The notes under the pieces were generated by a model. That model was not told where the DNA came from and searched no databases. It worked only from the letters and a program-made list of their open reading frames with translations. From positions 176,696-240,695 of the forward strand of contig CACDGO010000002.1 of assembly GCA_902552345.1 (NCBI GenBank): a DNA stretch of 64,000 nucleotides, given 5' to 3'. Position 1 is the first letter of the stretch; the number at the start of each line of letters is the position of its first letter. Shown piece after piece: positions 53,846 to 63,875 of the stretch. Source of the stretch: an uncultured Pelagibacteraceae bacterium. Its GTDB lineage: Bacteria > Pseudomonadota > Alphaproteobacteria > Pelagibacterales > Pelagibacteraceae. A program made the position numbers and the translations under genes.

Positions 53846-55174
53846 ATGAACATTTTTGCTTTATCTTCGGGTAGAGGTCCCTCTGGAATAGCTATCGTTA
53901 GAATATCAGGTAGTGAAACACTCAAGATTTGTCAAAATTTGACTAAGTCTAAAGATATAAAGTCGAACGAAGTTAATTTTTGTAAGTTCTATAACCCTAA
54001 CAATGGTAATGTAATAGATCCGGAGGCTCTATTATTGTGGTTTCCTGGGCCAAACAGCTATACTGGAGAAGATCTAGCAGAATTACAAATCCATGGAAGT
54101 AACGCAGTAATAAACGCTTTATTAAGAGTACTTTCCGAGCAAAAAAACTGCAGATTAGCTGAACCAGGTGAGTTCACTAAAATTGCATTTCAAAATGATA
54201 AAATCGATTTGTTAAAAGCAGAAAGTATAGGAGATCTTATTCATTCCGAGACGGAACTACAAAGACAACAAGCAGTTAAATTAGTTCAGGGCAATGCATC
54301 AAATTATTATAATGATCTGAGGGAAAAAATAATAAAATCCCTTGCTTTTATAGAAGCAAAAATTGATTTCGCAGAGGAAGATCTTCCAGAAAAAGTACTA
54401 AAAGATGCACACAAATCAATTAAAGAAATTCATTCAGAAATTACAAAAATAATTGAAGATAATAAAGTTGGAGAAAAAATTAGAGATGGTTTTAGGGTTT
54501 CAATTACAGGAGAAGTTAATGCGGGGAAATCATCATTACTAAATTTACTTTCAAAAAGAGAAGTAGCAATTGTATCAGATGAGGCTGGTACGACTAGAGA
54601 TGTTATAGAAACCTATTTGAATTTGGATGGATACCCTGTAATTCTGGCTGATACTGCTGGTATAAGAAAAGCTAAAAATGAAGTTGAAAAAAAAGGTATT
54701 TCTTTAGCATTAGGCAAATCAAAAGAAGCAGATTTAAATATAGTAGTAATCGATAATTCATCAAAAAAAATTAATAAAGAAATACAGAGTATGATTAATA
54801 AGGATACTGTAATATTATTAAATAAATCTGATGTTTCAGATAAACAAAATCATAAATTTAATGTTGATACAGTTTTAGCTTCAGTAAAAAATAATGAAAA
54901 TATCGACAAATTAATAGATTTGATTAAAGCTAAGTTAAGCAAAAAATTTACATCCAATAATAGCGCTTTAATTACTAGAGAAAGGCACAGAGTTAAGCTA
55001 AATGATTGTTTAAAAGAAATTGATAAGTTTCTTAAAAAGGATCAAAACAAAGACCTTGAATTAGCAGCAGAAGACTTAAGAATGGCCACACGACATCTTG
55101 GTAGCATCGTCGGTAAGGTAGATGTGGAAGAAATACTTGGATCTATATTCAAAGACTTCTGTATCGGTAAATAA
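53846..55174 (+). CDS. mnmE: tRNA uridine 5-carboxymethylaminomethyl modification GTPase MnmE
   Basis: A 442-residue MnmE (TrmE): N-terminal THF-binding domain (IFALSSGRGPSGIAIVRISG, PNSYTGEDLAELQIHG), helical domain, inserted G domain with GEVNAGKSSLLN and DTAGIRK, and the terminal catalytic CIGK. With MnmG it makes cmnm5U34 in tRNAs. Heads the mnmE-mnmG-rsmG-parA-parB run typical of origin-proximal DNA. Confidence 0.96.
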   Translation: MNIFALSSGRGPSGIAIVRISGSETLKICQNLTKSKDIKSNEVNFCKFYNPNNGNVIDPEALLLWFPGPNSYTGEDLAELQIHGSNAVINALLRVLSEQKNCRLAEPGEFTKIAFQNDKIDLLKAESIGDLIHSETELQRQQAVKLVQGNASNYYNDLREKIIKSLAFIEAKIDFAEEDLPEKVLKDAHKSIKEIHSEITKIIEDNKVGEKIRDGFRVSITGEVNAGKSSLLNLLSKREVAIVSDEAGTTRDVIETYLNLDGYPVILADTAGIRKAKNEVEKKGISLALGKSKEADLNIVVIDNSSKKINKEIQSMINKDTVILLNKSDVSDKQNHKFNVDTVLASVKNNENIDKLIDLIKAKLSKKFTSNNSALITRERHRVKLNDCLKEIDKFLKKDQNKDLELAAEDLRMATRHLGSIVGKVDVEEILGSIFKDFCIGK

Positions 55175-55216
55175 AATACTTCTTGTATTCTTAATCTAGA
55201 GGTTTACATTTACAGA

Positions 55217-57085
55217 ATGACAAAACAATGCTTTGATGTAGTAGTTATAGGTGGAGGACATGCCGGATGTGAGGCTGCAGCTGCTTCCGCTAGAATGGGC
55301 GTAAATACTGCTCTTTTTACCCATAAAATCGAGACTATTGGGGAAATGTCGTGTAATCCCGCTATAGGAGGACTTGGAAAAGGGCATCTTGTTAGGGAAA
55401 TCGATGCTTTAGATGGTGTGATGGGTGTAGTAGCTGATAAATCAGGTATTCAATTTAGATTATTAAATAGAAGTCGTGGTCCAGCAGTACAAGGACCAAG
55501 GACTCAGTCAGATAGAGCCCTTTACAAAGAACACATGCAAAAAATCTTACTTAATTACAAAAATCTAGAGATAATAGCAGATCCTGTTGTTAAATTTTTA
55601 TTTGAGGGTGATAAAGTTATAGGTTTTGTATGTCAAAGTGGAAATGAAATCAGAACTAAAGAACTAATCCTAACTACCGGCACTTTTCTTAATGGATTAA
55701 TACACATTGGTGAGACTCAAATACCAGCAGGTAGGTATGATGAGAAACCATCTACAGGTTTGAGCGAACAATTATCAAAATTCAAAATGAAAATTGGAAG
55801 ATTAAAAACAGGAACACCCCCTAGGCTAGATGGGGACACAATAAATTATGATGATTTGGAAATGCAGCCTGCAGATGACAATCATTATTATTTTTCTTTC
55901 CTAACGAAAAAGATTGACAATAAACAGATTAAATGTGGGATGACTTACACAAATAATGATGTCCATAAAATTATAAGTGATAACATTTCCAGAAGTGCTA
56001 TGTATTCAGGTAACATTAAAGGAGTAGGTCCAAGATACTGTCCGTCAATAGAGGATAAGATCGTTAAATTTAAGGAAAAGGAAAAGCATCAGATTTTTTT
56101 AGAGCCTGAAGGATTAAAGGACAATACTATTTACCCAAATGGCATATCAACTTCTCTACCAGAGGAGATACAGCTCAAAATATTAGCTAAAATCAAGGGT
56201 TTAGAGCGTGTTAAAATGAGGAGAGCTGGATATGCTATAGAGTACGATTATGTTGACCCGAGGGAGTTAAAAGCAACCCTCGAGACTAAAAAAATTAATT
56301 CTCTATTCCTTGCTGGGCAAATTAATGGAACTACAGGATATGAAGAGGCTGCAGCGCAAGGCTTGATAGCTGGGATCAATGCGGCTTTAAAAGTTTTAAA
56401 TCAAGAGGAGTTTATTTTAGATAGATCAACTTCTTATATTGGTGTCATGATTGATGACCTAATCACTAAAGGTGTTACAGAACCTTATAGAATGTTTACA
56501 TCTAGAGCTGAATATAGATTAACTTTAAGAGCTGATAATGCCGATCAAAGGTTAACCGATTTTGGAATTAATTTAAATTTAGTGAAGTCTGAGAGAAAAA
56601 AAATGTTTAATGAAAAGAAAAGAAATATTTTAGCTCTTAATACAATTTTAAAAAATAATTATTTAACTCCTAATCAAGCTAAGAAATTTGAAATTAAAAT
56701 TGCTATGGACGGAGTCAAAAGAACTTGTTTAGAGATTATGGGTCAGCGAAAAGTAAATATGGCAAAAATAAGGCAAGCATTTCCAGACATTCCTAGTTTT
56801 CCAAGCTCCATAGAAAATCAAGTTGTAACAGATGCTCACTATATGGGTTATTTGGAAAGGCAAGACAGAGATATAGAGTCTTTTAAAAAAGATGAGTCTG
56901 TTATTATACCTGACGGTATAGATTATGAAAAGCTGAGTGGTCTATCTAATGAAATCAAGACCAAACTCCTAAAGGTTAAACCAAAAACTTTGGGTCAGGC
57001 TATTCGTATCGACGGAGTAACGCCTGCATCAATAATAATTCTACTTTCACACATTAAAAAACTTAGATATAAAGCTACTGCTTAA
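55217..57085 (+). CDS. mnmG: tRNA uridine modification enzyme MnmG (GidA)
   Basis: A 622-residue FAD protein: [20 protein letters not shown] at 10-29, [34 protein letters not shown], the [18 protein letters not shown] block, and C-terminal helices contacting MnmE. It uses FAD, NADH and methylene-THF. It begins 42 nt after mnmE and shares a base with rsmG (TAATG). Confidence 0.97.
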   Translation: MTKQCFDVVVIGGGHAGCEAAAASARMGVNTALFTHKIETIGEMSCNPAIGGLGKGHLVREIDALDGVMGVVADKSGIQFRLLNRSRGPAVQGPRTQSDRALYKEHMQKILLNYKNLEIIADPVVKFLFEGDKVIGFVCQSGNEIRTKELILTTGTFLNGLIHIGETQIPAGRYDEKPSTGLSEQLSKFKMKIGRLKTGTPPRLDGDTINYDDLEMQPADDNHYYFSFLTKKIDNKQIKCGMTYTNNDVHKIISDNISRSAMYSGNIKGVGPRYCPSIEDKIVKFKEKEKHQIFLEPEGLKDNTIYPNGISTSLPEEIQLKILAKIKGLERVKMRRAGYAIEYDYVDPRELKATLETKKINSLFLAGQINGTTGYEEAAAQGLIAGINAALKVLNQEEFILDRSTSYIGVMIDDLITKGVTEPYRMFTSRAEYRLTLRADNADQRLTDFGINLNLVKSERKKMFNEKKRNILALNTILKNNYLTPNQAKKFEIKIAMDGVKRTCLEIMGQRKVNMAKIRQAFPDIPSFPSSIENQVVTDAHYMGYLERQDRDIESFKKDESVIIPDGIDYEKLSGLSNEIKTKLLKVKPKTLGQAIRIDGVTPASIIILLSHIKKLRYKATA

Positions 57086-57702
57086 TGCAGCAGTTGGAAG
57101 TTATTAATATTTTAAAAAAAGACCTTAATTTTGATGATATTTCTATTCAAAAGTTAAAAAAATTTGCTGAGTTAGTATTAAGCGAAAACAAAAATCATAA
57201 TTTGATAGCAAAAAGTACAGAGTCTTCAATCTGGCATAGGCATATTTTGGATTCGGCCCAGTTAGTAAAATTTATAGATTTTAAATCACTTTCTTTAGCG
57301 GATTTAGGATCAGGAGCAGGATTTCCGGGAATAGTTATAGAAATATTCAATAAAAACAAGGATTTTCACGTGAAATTGTATGAAAAATCATCGGTAAAAA
57401 GGCAATTCTTAATTAAAGTAATTAATGAATTAAATTTAAATGCAAAAGTTTGTGGTGATTATAGAGAACAAGTCCTAGATTCTGATATAATAGTTTGTAG
57501 AGCTTTTAAAAAATTGGAACAAGTAATACAAGTTTCACGTGAAATTGCTAAAAAGCCACATAAATTAATGATTTTAAAGGGCCAAAATGCACAGGAAGAG
57601 ATAAATAAAACTTTTAAAACACGAAAATATTCTTATAAATTAGTCAAGAGTATTACGAATGACAAATCGAAAATAATTTTGATGCAAATAGACTTTAAAT
57701 GA
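57085..57702 (+). CDS. rsmG: 16S rRNA (guanine527-N7)-methyltransferase RsmG (GidB)
   Basis: A 205-residue SAM methyltransferase: NHNLIAKSTESSIWHRHILDSAQL, then SLADLGSGAGFPGIVI (motif I) and VCRAFKKLEQV. It methylates G527 of 16S rRNA. Two parS-like palindromes lie inside the coding sequence. Coupled to mnmG by TAATG and to parA by ATGA. Confidence 0.96.
   Translation: MQQLEVINILKKDLNFDDISIQKLKKFAELVLSENKNHNLIAKSTESSIWHRHILDSAQLVKFIDFKSLSLADLGSGAGFPGIVIEIFNKNKDFHVKLYEKSSVKRQFLIKVINELNLNAKVCGDYREQVLDSDIIVCRAFKKLEQVIQVSREIAKKPHKLMILKGQNAQEEINKTFKTRKYSYKLVKSITNDKSKIILMQIDFK
57364..57375. promoter_or_regulatory. parS-like site 1
   Basis: TTTCACGTGAAA, a perfect 12-bp palindrome identical to the core of the bacterial parS consensus TGTTTCACGTGAAACA; the outer two bases on each side differ. 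It lies in rsmG, 324 bp before parA. Confidence 0.75.
57533..57544. promoter_or_regulatory. parS-like site 2
   Basis: A second TTFCACGTGAAA-type core, reading TTTCACGTGAAA, with the left G of consensus also kept (AGTTTCACGTGAAATT, 13 of 16 matches). It is 169 bp from site 1 and 155 bp before parA. Two exact copies of a 12-bp core so close to parAB make ParB binding likely. Confidence 0.8.
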
Positions 57703-58496
57703 CAACACCAACAATATTAGCGGTAATTAATCAAAAGGGCGGAGTAGGTAAAACAACTACGGTAATAAATTTAGCAGCATCACTGTCCATTTTGGGTCAA
57801 AATAATTTGGTTATAGATTTAGATCCACAAGGTAACGCAACAACGGGTCTTGGTAAGAACAACAGCGATGAGAGCAAAAATATTTATAATCTTTTAATAA
57901 AAAAAATTAATTTAAAAGAGACAGTTCAAAAAACCGAAATTAAAAATTTAGATTTAATCGGATCTCACGTAAATTTATCTGGCCTCGAAGTTGAAACAGC
58001 TAATGACTCTAATAGGGCTTTTGTATTGAAAGAAATTCTCTCAGCGGAGAAGAATGGTTTACTTAATAATTATGATAATATATTTATTGACTGCCCTCCA
58101 TCACTAAGTCTTTTGACTATAATGGCTTTAGTGGCATCAGATGAATTGTTGGTACCACTGCAAACAGAATTCTTTGCACTAGAAGGAATAACTCAACTTG
58201 TGAAAACAATAGATAGAATAAAAGAAAATCTAAATCCTTCATTAGAGATTAGAGGTATCTTATTAACAATGTTTGATAAAAGAAATAAACTATCTTCTCA
58301 GGTCGATGAAGAAGCAAGAAACTATTTCAAAGAAAAAGTTTACCAAACAGTCATACAAAGAAATGTACGTTTATCTGAGGCACCATCCCATGGTATGCCT
58401 TGTGTAGTCTATGATAAAAACTGCGTTGGAAGTAAATCATATTTTAAATTAGCTGAAGAGTTTATGAAAAGAAGCAATATTGAAAGTGCTGCATGA
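57699..58496 (+). CDS. parA: Chromosome partitioning ATPase ParA (Soj)
   Basis: A 265-residue deviant-Walker ATPase: NQKGGVGKTTTVINLAASL (12-30) with the signature Lys, DLDPQGNATTGLG, and FIDCPPSLSLLT. It drives segregation of ParB-parS complexes. It has no N-terminal DNA-binding domain, so it is the chromosomal type. ATGA overlaps link it to rsmG and parB. Confidence 0.97.
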   Translation: MTTPTILAVINQKGGVGKTTTVINLAASLSILGQNNLVIDLDPQGNATTGLGKNNSDESKNIYNLLIKKINLKETVQKTEIKNLDLIGSHVNLSGLEVETANDSNRAFVLKEILSAEKNGLLNNYDNIFIDCPPSLSLLTIMALVASDELLVPLQTEFFALEGITQLVKTIDRIKENLNPSLEIRGILLTMFDKRNKLSSQVDEEARNYFKEKVYQTVIQRNVRLSEAPSHGMPCVVYDKNCVGSKSYFKLAEEFMKRSNIESAA

Positions 58497-59344
58497 GCAA
58501 TAAAAAAAAAGGTTTAGGAAGAGGATTATCCGCGCTATTTGGTGATTCTAAGCCAGTGAGCGAAAATAAAGAAGTAAATTCTGTAACAAGAGTATCTATT
58601 GGTGATCTTAGTAGAAACCCTTACCAACCAAGAATGAACTTTAGGGAGGAAAAATTAGAGGAACTAGCAAACTCAATTAAAAAAAATGGAATTATTCAGC
58701 CAATAGCCGTAAGACCTAGTAAAAGTGAGAAAGGTAAGTTCGAGATTGTAGCAGGTGAGAGAAGATGGATAGCCGCGCAAAGAGCAGGTTTACATGAAAT
58801 CCCCGTTGTAATTCTTGAATTAAGCGATGTCGAGTCTTTGGAAGTAGCGATAGTTGAAAATATCCAGAGAGACGATTTGAATCCAATAGAGGAAGCAAGA
58901 GGGTATAAAAGATTGAATGAGGAATTTGAGTATGACCATGAGAGTATTTCTAAATTAATGTCAAAAAGTCGAAGCCATATCAGCAATACCTTAAGATTAC
59001 TTACATTGCCAAAAGATATTGTTGGAATGTTAGAGGAAGGTACTTTAACGTCAGGTCAAGCTCGCCCGTTAATAGGTTTATCTAATGCCTCCTCTATTGC
59101 TGAGGAAATTGTTTCAAAAAATTATAGCGCAAGAAAAGTAGAATATTTAATTAGAAATAAGAAAAGCAATTCTAATGAAAAAATCGTTGATGCTAATATT
59201 TTGAAAGCTCAAGAAAGAATAGAGAAAATTCTTGGTTTAAAAGTTAATATTTTAAATAAAAAAAACAATTCAGGCAAAATAACTATTGGTTATAAAGATT
59301 TAGACCAATTCCAATTTATTTCTAATTTGCTGACTAAGAATTAG
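58493..59344 (+). CDS. parB: Chromosome partitioning protein ParB (Spo0J)
   Basis: A 283-residue ParB: Lys-rich N-terminus with GLGRGLSALFG (ParA-contact region), NPYQPR, the CTP-binding GERRW (88-92), VENIQRDDLNPIEEARGY, HTH region (ISKLMSKSRSHISNTLRLL) and a C-terminal dimerisation domain. The usual GERRxR motif ends in Ile93 instead of Arg. It would bind the two parS-like sites in rsmG. The end overlaps the convergent holA by 11 nt. Confidence 0.96.
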   Translation: MSNKKKGLGRGLSALFGDSKPVSENKEVNSVTRVSIGDLSRNPYQPRMNFREEKLEELANSIKKNGIIQPIAVRPSKSEKGKFEIVAGERRWIAAQRAGLHEIPVVILELSDVESLEVAIVENIQRDDLNPIEEARGYKRLNEEFEYDHESISKLMSKSRSHISNTLRLLTLPKDIVGMLEEGTLTSGQARPLIGLSNASSIAEEIVSKNYSARKVEYLIRNKKSNSNEKIVDANILKAQERIEKILGLKVNILNKKNNSGKITIGYKDLDQFQFISNLLTKN

Positions 59345-60323
59345 CTACATTACAAACATCTATAATCAATTTTTTCATTAAAATATTTTTATTTATCAAT
59401 GAATTTGACTTAATCAAAACTTCAAACGAAAAAGTTTTATTTTGCATTTGTTCTAACTTATTTTGATTCCATTTACTTGATTGAACTATAAATTGTGGTT
59501 TGTCTTTCCAAAATATTGGTGGTTTCAATTTTTCTAATTTTAATTCAATATTTTCATTTTTTGGTAATTTACTTATTTCTTTTAATTTTGCTAATCTTTG
59601 GTTAAGTATATTTAAATAATAAATATTTTTATCTTGTTCTAAAACAGTGTCATCAAGTAATTTATTTGTTTGTGTTTTATTTCCACTAAATGCAGCGTCT
59701 CTAAGTTGTGAAAAATCCTCATTAATCCTTAAATCCAAAAGTGTTTCCAGTTTTTTGTTATCAATTATTTTATCTTTAAAAAAAGTTTTTATTTTTTCAA
59801 TTTCATTATTTAATTTGGCTCTATTAAGATTACAATTCTCTGCAATTAGATTAAGATTTTGAGGAGTTAGACCGCTAAAACCTTTTAATTTTTCTGTTAC
59901 TATTTTTTTAATTCCAACATCGTTGTCTAAGTAGCATGGTACTATGGCGCATTCTTTTGTTTTTTCGAAAAAACTTCTTAGTTTTGATTTTTTTTCCAAA
60001 ATTTGAGAAAAAAAATAAATTTTTTGATTATTATTTCTTAAATCTAAATCATCTATGAAACCTAAGATCTTATCATTAACCTGATTAATAAAATAAATTT
60101 TTTTTTGCTCGAAGAGCGAGAGGTTTTGTAATTCATTTTGTATCACCTCTTTTTTATTCATAACCAATTCCTGGTCAAAATTTAAAATTTTATTTTGTTT
60201 ATTTTGAAATTTTATTTTATTTTTTAAATCGTCAATGAGACCAATGTTTTCACCGTAAATAAGAACTAAATGTTCTTTTATAGTTTCTATATTATTTTCT
60301 ACAATATAACTTTTATATATCAT
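59334..60323 (-). CDS. holA: DNA polymerase III delta subunit
   Basis: A 329-residue clamp-loader subunit. Sequence is divergent and Lys/Asn-rich, but the order VLIYGENIGLIDDLKNKI at 17-34, the IYFINQVNDKI strand, and the C-terminal FSQLRDAAFSGNKTQTNKLLDD and LNQRLAKLKEI helices fit HolA. Context lptE-holA after leuS supports it, as this order is standard. Convergent with parB. Confidence 0.85.
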   Translation of the reverse strand: MIYKSYIVENNIETIKEHLVLIYGENIGLIDDLKNKIKFQNKQNKILNFDQELVMNKKEVIQNELQNLSLFEQKKIYFINQVNDKILGFIDDLDLRNNNQKIYFFSQILEKKSKLRSFFEKTKECAIVPCYLDNDVGIKKIVTEKLKGFSGLTPQNLNLIAENCNLNRAKLNNEIEKIKTFFKDKIIDNKKLETLLDLRINEDFSQLRDAAFSGNKTQTNKLLDDTVLEQDKNIYYLNILNQRLAKLKEISKLPKNENIELKLEKLKPPIFWKDKPQFIVQSSKWNQNKLEQMQNKTFSFEVLIKSNSLINKNILMKKLIIDVCNVANS

Positions 60324-60786
60324 TTAGTATTGATCTTAGCTCGTAAAGAATTTCATCTGATAAATCATCAGTCAATAATTCAATTAATTTTTTCTCATTT
60401 CTAATCGTTATTGAGTGTTGCTTATTGACGTTATAACTTCCTACTTTATTTATAAAAAATTCTTTTGATATTTTTTTGTTTATAATGTTAACAGAAACAT
60501 TTACAGATACGTTTATTTCATATTTGGTAATTTGATTCTTAATATTTCTTTCTTTGACATTTTTATCTTTTGTCGTATTCAATAAAATTTTAATTAATTC
60601 CTTATCATTATTCTTTGAATTGAATTGTAATTTGTTTTTAATTTTGAAATTAATTATACTGTTCCCTGTAGTTTCAATTTCCGCAATATCAAAATTAGTT
60701 ATTTCAGATTGGTCTATTGCTTTAAATCCACAATTCGTTGTAAAAAAAAATATTAAAATCAATGCTATAGTTGATAATTTTTTCAC
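60313..60786 (-). CDS. lptE: LPS-assembly lipoprotein LptE
   Basis: A 157-residue lipoprotein: short signal (MKKLSTIALILIFFF) with lipobox TTNC (Cys19), then GFKAI and an alternating alpha/beta domain (INVSVNVSVNIINKKISKEFFINKVGSYNV). It plugs the LptD barrel that inserts LPS in the outer membrane. Overlaps leuS by 4 nt and holA by 11 nt. Sequence similarity in the family is low, so context carries weight. Confidence 0.82.
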   Translation of the reverse strand: MKKLSTIALILIFFFTTNCGFKAIDQSEITNFDIAEIETTGNSIINFKIKNKLQFNSKNNDKELIKILLNTTKDKNVKERNIKNQITKYEINVSVNVSVNIINKKISKEFFINKVGSYNVNKQHSITIRNEKKLIELLTDDLSDEILYELRSILNDI

Positions 60787-63302
60787 AGTTGTTTTATTAT
60801 ATAATTTATAATCTTATTCTTAACAAAAATTTTCTTCGTTATTTTTTGATTTTCGAAGTATTTTTTAGCTTTAGAATTATTTTTAATAATTTCATCAACT
60901 TCTTTTTCTGCAGTATCTTTCTTGATAGTAATTACGTCTCTAGTTTTACCATTTATTTGCACTGCAAATTTGATCTCATCTTGTAGATTTCCCTCTATTA
61001 CCGGCCAATTATCTACCGTTTTGCATTTAAATAACTCAAGACACTCGTATGCTAAGTGAGGAGTAAGAGGCATCATTAATTTCATAAATTTAATTATACA
61101 ATCCTTAAATACTTTATTATCAATTTTAGCATCCAAAGATACTTTAAAAAAATTATAAAGTTCATAAAAATGAGCTATTGCTACATTAAATCTGAAATTA
61201 TTTATCGCAAGATCAATTTTATTAACAAAACTATTTATTCCTATTAAAAATTTTTCTTCTTGTATCTCATTTTTAGCATCTAATTTTCTGTTTAAAATTA
61301 AAATGTTTAAATTCCAAACTTTTTGTAAAAATTTATTAGCTGATGAAACTCCCACGTTTGACCATTGCACGTCTTTTTCTGGCGGGCTGTCAGATAATAT
61401 GAACCATCTTACAGCATCTGCGCCATAAATATTTATCATATCTTCAGGATCCACAGTGTTCTTTTTTGATTTTGACATAGACTCAGATGGACCAACTGTT
61501 ACTTTGCTTTTATCTGACTTTTTGACAAATGTTTTTTCGTCAACTTTTTCTACTTCATTAGGATATAACCAGTTTCCCTTTTGATCTTTAAAAGATCGAT
61601 GACATACCATACCTTGAGTAAACAAATTTTTAAAAGGCTCTGATAATTTTATATTTTTATTACAAAGGCTAATTCCTTTTGTAAAAAATCTTGAGTAAAG
61701 TAAATGGAGAATTGCGTGTTCAATCCCTCCAATATACTGATCAACTGGCATCCAATATTTTACTTGTTTTTCATCTAAGGCAGAATCATCATTATTTGGA
61801 GAGCAAAATCTCAAAAAATACCAAGATGAATCTACGAAAGTATCTAGAGTATCTGTTTCTCTTATAGCTTTTTTTCCAGAAGATTTGTGAGTTGTGTGTT
61901 TCCAAGAAGCATGACTTTCGAGAGGGTTGCCTGGTGAATTAAGATCAACATCTTCAGGCAAAGTGACAGGCAATTCACTTTTATCTACAGTAACAACTTT
62001 TCCGTCCTCTAAATATAAAATAGGGATAGGACAACCCCAATATCTTTGTCTTGAAATACCCCAATCCTTCAATCTATATAAAGTTTTTCTTTTACCTAAA
62101 CCTTCTTTCTCAATCTGACTAATTATTTTTTCTTTTGCTGTCTGAATATCTAGATTGTTTAGAAATGATGAGTTAATTAATTTTCCGTTACCTGTGTAAG
62201 CTTCTTTAAGCGAACCTTTACTATTTACGTCAGAAACTACTTCAATTATTTCAAGTTCGTATTTTTTTGCGAAATCAAAATCTCTTTGGTCATGCGCAGG
62301 ACAACCAAATATTGCACCACTCCCATAATCCATCAAAACAAAATTTGCAAAATATACCGGTAAAGTTTTTTTTTTAATAAAGGGATGTTTTACAAAAATA
62401 TTTGTTTCAAAACCTAATTTTTCCGCATTTGCTAAAGCCTCTTCAGTTGTGCCGAACTTATTACATTCCTCTTTAAATTTTAAAAATTTTTGATCTTTTA
62501 AGAATTTCTCACTCAAATAATGGTCTACAGATAAAGCGATAAAACTGGCTCCAAATATTGTATCCGGTCTTGTTGTAAAAACATTTATCTCACCATCTTG
62601 ACTATCCATTTGAAAATTTATTTCACATCCATATGATTTTCCAATCCAATTTTTTTGCATTAGTTTAACTTTGTCAGGCCATCCTTTTAAGGACTCTAAA
62701 TCGCTTAATAGGTCATCTGAAAATTTAGTTATATTGAAAAACCATTGTGACAATTTTTTTCTTTGAACTACAGCATTTGATCTCCATCCCCTTCCATTTA
62801 CTACTTGCTCATTAGCTAATACTGTTTTCTCTACAGGATCCCAATTTACATATGTTTCTTTCCTAGAAACAAGCCCTTTGTTGTAAAAATCAATAAACAA
62901 AGATTGTTGATGCTTGTAATACTCTTTATCGCAAGTTGATATTTCTCTATCCCAATCTATGGATAACCCTAATTGTTTTAGTTGCATTTTCATGTATGCG
63001 ATATTTTGATTGGTCCATTTTCGAGGATGTGAATTGTTTTGTTTTGAGGCATTTTCTGCAGGTAAACCAAAAGAGTCCCAGCCCATGGGATGCAGAACAT
63101 TGTAACCATTTAAATATTTGTATCTAGCGATGACATCGCCAATAGTATAATTCCTAACATGACCCATATGAATTTTTCCAGATGGATATGGAAACATTTC
63201 AAGACAATAATATTTTTTATTTGATTTTTCGTTTTTAACTGATACGGCATGATCTTTTTCACGCCATTTTTTTTCTATTTTTTGAAAGTTATATCTTTCC
63301 AT
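60783..63302 (-). CDS. leuS: Leucyl-tRNA synthetase
   Basis: An 839-residue class I synthetase: FPYPSGKIHMGHVRNYTIGD (HIGH-type motif HMGH), CP1 editing domain with TTRPDTIFGASFIALS, the DWGISRQRYWGCPIP region, and SMSKSKKN (KMSKS-type) near the C-terminus. It charges tRNA-Leu and edits mischarged products. Sits between DUF3576 and lptE, the usual alphaproteobacterial order. Confidence 0.97.
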   Translation of the reverse strand: MERYNFQKIEKKWREKDHAVSVKNEKSNKKYYCLEMFPYPSGKIHMGHVRNYTIGDVIARYKYLNGYNVLHPMGWDSFGLPAENASKQNNSHPRKWTNQNIAYMKMQLKQLGLSIDWDREISTCDKEYYKHQQSLFIDFYNKGLVSRKETYVNWDPVEKTVLANEQVVNGRGWRSNAVVQRKKLSQWFFNITKFSDDLLSDLESLKGWPDKVKLMQKNWIGKSYGCEINFQMDSQDGEINVFTTRPDTIFGASFIALSVDHYLSEKFLKDQKFLKFKEECNKFGTTEEALANAEKLGFETNIFVKHPFIKKKTLPVYFANFVLMDYGSGAIFGCPAHDQRDFDFAKKYELEIIEVVSDVNSKGSLKEAYTGNGKLINSSFLNNLDIQTAKEKIISQIEKEGLGKRKTLYRLKDWGISRQRYWGCPIPILYLEDGKVVTVDKSELPVTLPEDVDLNSPGNPLESHASWKHTTHKSSGKKAIRETDTLDTFVDSSWYFLRFCSPNNDDSALDEKQVKYWMPVDQYIGGIEHAILHLLYSRFFTKGISLCNKNIKLSEPFKNLFTQGMVCHRSFKDQKGNWLYPNEVEKVDEKTFVKKSDKSKVTVGPSESMSKSKKNTVDPEDMINIYGADAVRWFILSDSPPEKDVQWSNVGVSSANKFLQKVWNLNILILNRKLDAKNEIQEEKFLIGINSFVNKIDLAINNFRFNVAIAHFYELYNFFKVSLDAKIDNKVFKDCIIKFMKLMMPLTPHLAYECLELFKCKTVDNWPVIEGNLQDEIKFAVQINGKTRDVITIKKDTAEKEVDEIIKNNSKAKKYFENQKITKKIFVKNKIINYIIKQL

Positions 63303-63317
63303 TTACAAACAAAAAAA

Positions 63318-63875
63318 CTATTTCTTAGATTTTTTTAATTCAAGTTCAAGAGCAGCAGCTTTTGCTAATATTGATCTTTGTAGTTCAAATTTAATGTTTG
63401 AATCAATTTCGTTTATTGAACAAACTTCATTGGTTTTACATTTTTTGTTATGAACAATAATTTTAATACTATTTGATTGTATTTCGTTAGACATAAATCT
63501 CACTGTAATCTTTATGGAATCGTTAGTATTATTGGAGTCGTTGTACCAATCAGTTATAATTATACCCCCTGAGTAATCTACGGTTGACAATGGCATAAAA
63601 TCTATAATTTCTAAAGATGCTCTCCATAGTGGATTAGAAGTACTAAACTCATAGTTAGTTCCACCTCTCCTTCCCAAAGCACCTTTTAAACTCACACCTC
63701 TTCCCTCTTCGATGTTTTTACGGGCTCTATCCTTTGCGCCAACTGGTACACTAGGGTCAACCTTTTTTGGTTGAGCAAATTTAGGAACTGAACATGAACT
63801 CACAACTAAGAACGTAAAAATTAGGAAATTTGTCCAAAAAAACTTAATTTTCGAATATTTTCTATTAAAAATCAT
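63318..63875 (-). CDS. DUF3576 family outer-membrane lipoprotein
   Basis: A 185-residue lipoprotein: N-terminal signal with lipobox VSSC (about residues 25-28) and a domain with GVSLKGALGRRGGTNYEFSTSNPLWRASLEIIDFMPLSTVDYSGGIIITDWY, matching DUF3576 of alphaproteobacteria. Function unknown; it nearly always precedes leuS. Two later Cys (KKCKTNEVC) could pair. Past its start, 63876-64000 holds nothing I can identify. Confidence 0.85.
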   Translation of the reverse strand: MIFNRKYSKIKFFWTNFLIFTFLVVSSCSVPKFAQPKKVDPSVPVGAKDRARKNIEEGRGVSLKGALGRRGGTNYEFSTSNPLWRASLEIIDFMPLSTVDYSGGIIITDWYNDSNNTNDSIKITVRFMSNEIQSNSIKIIVHNKKCKTNEVCSINEIDSNIKFELQRSILAKAAALELELKKSKK

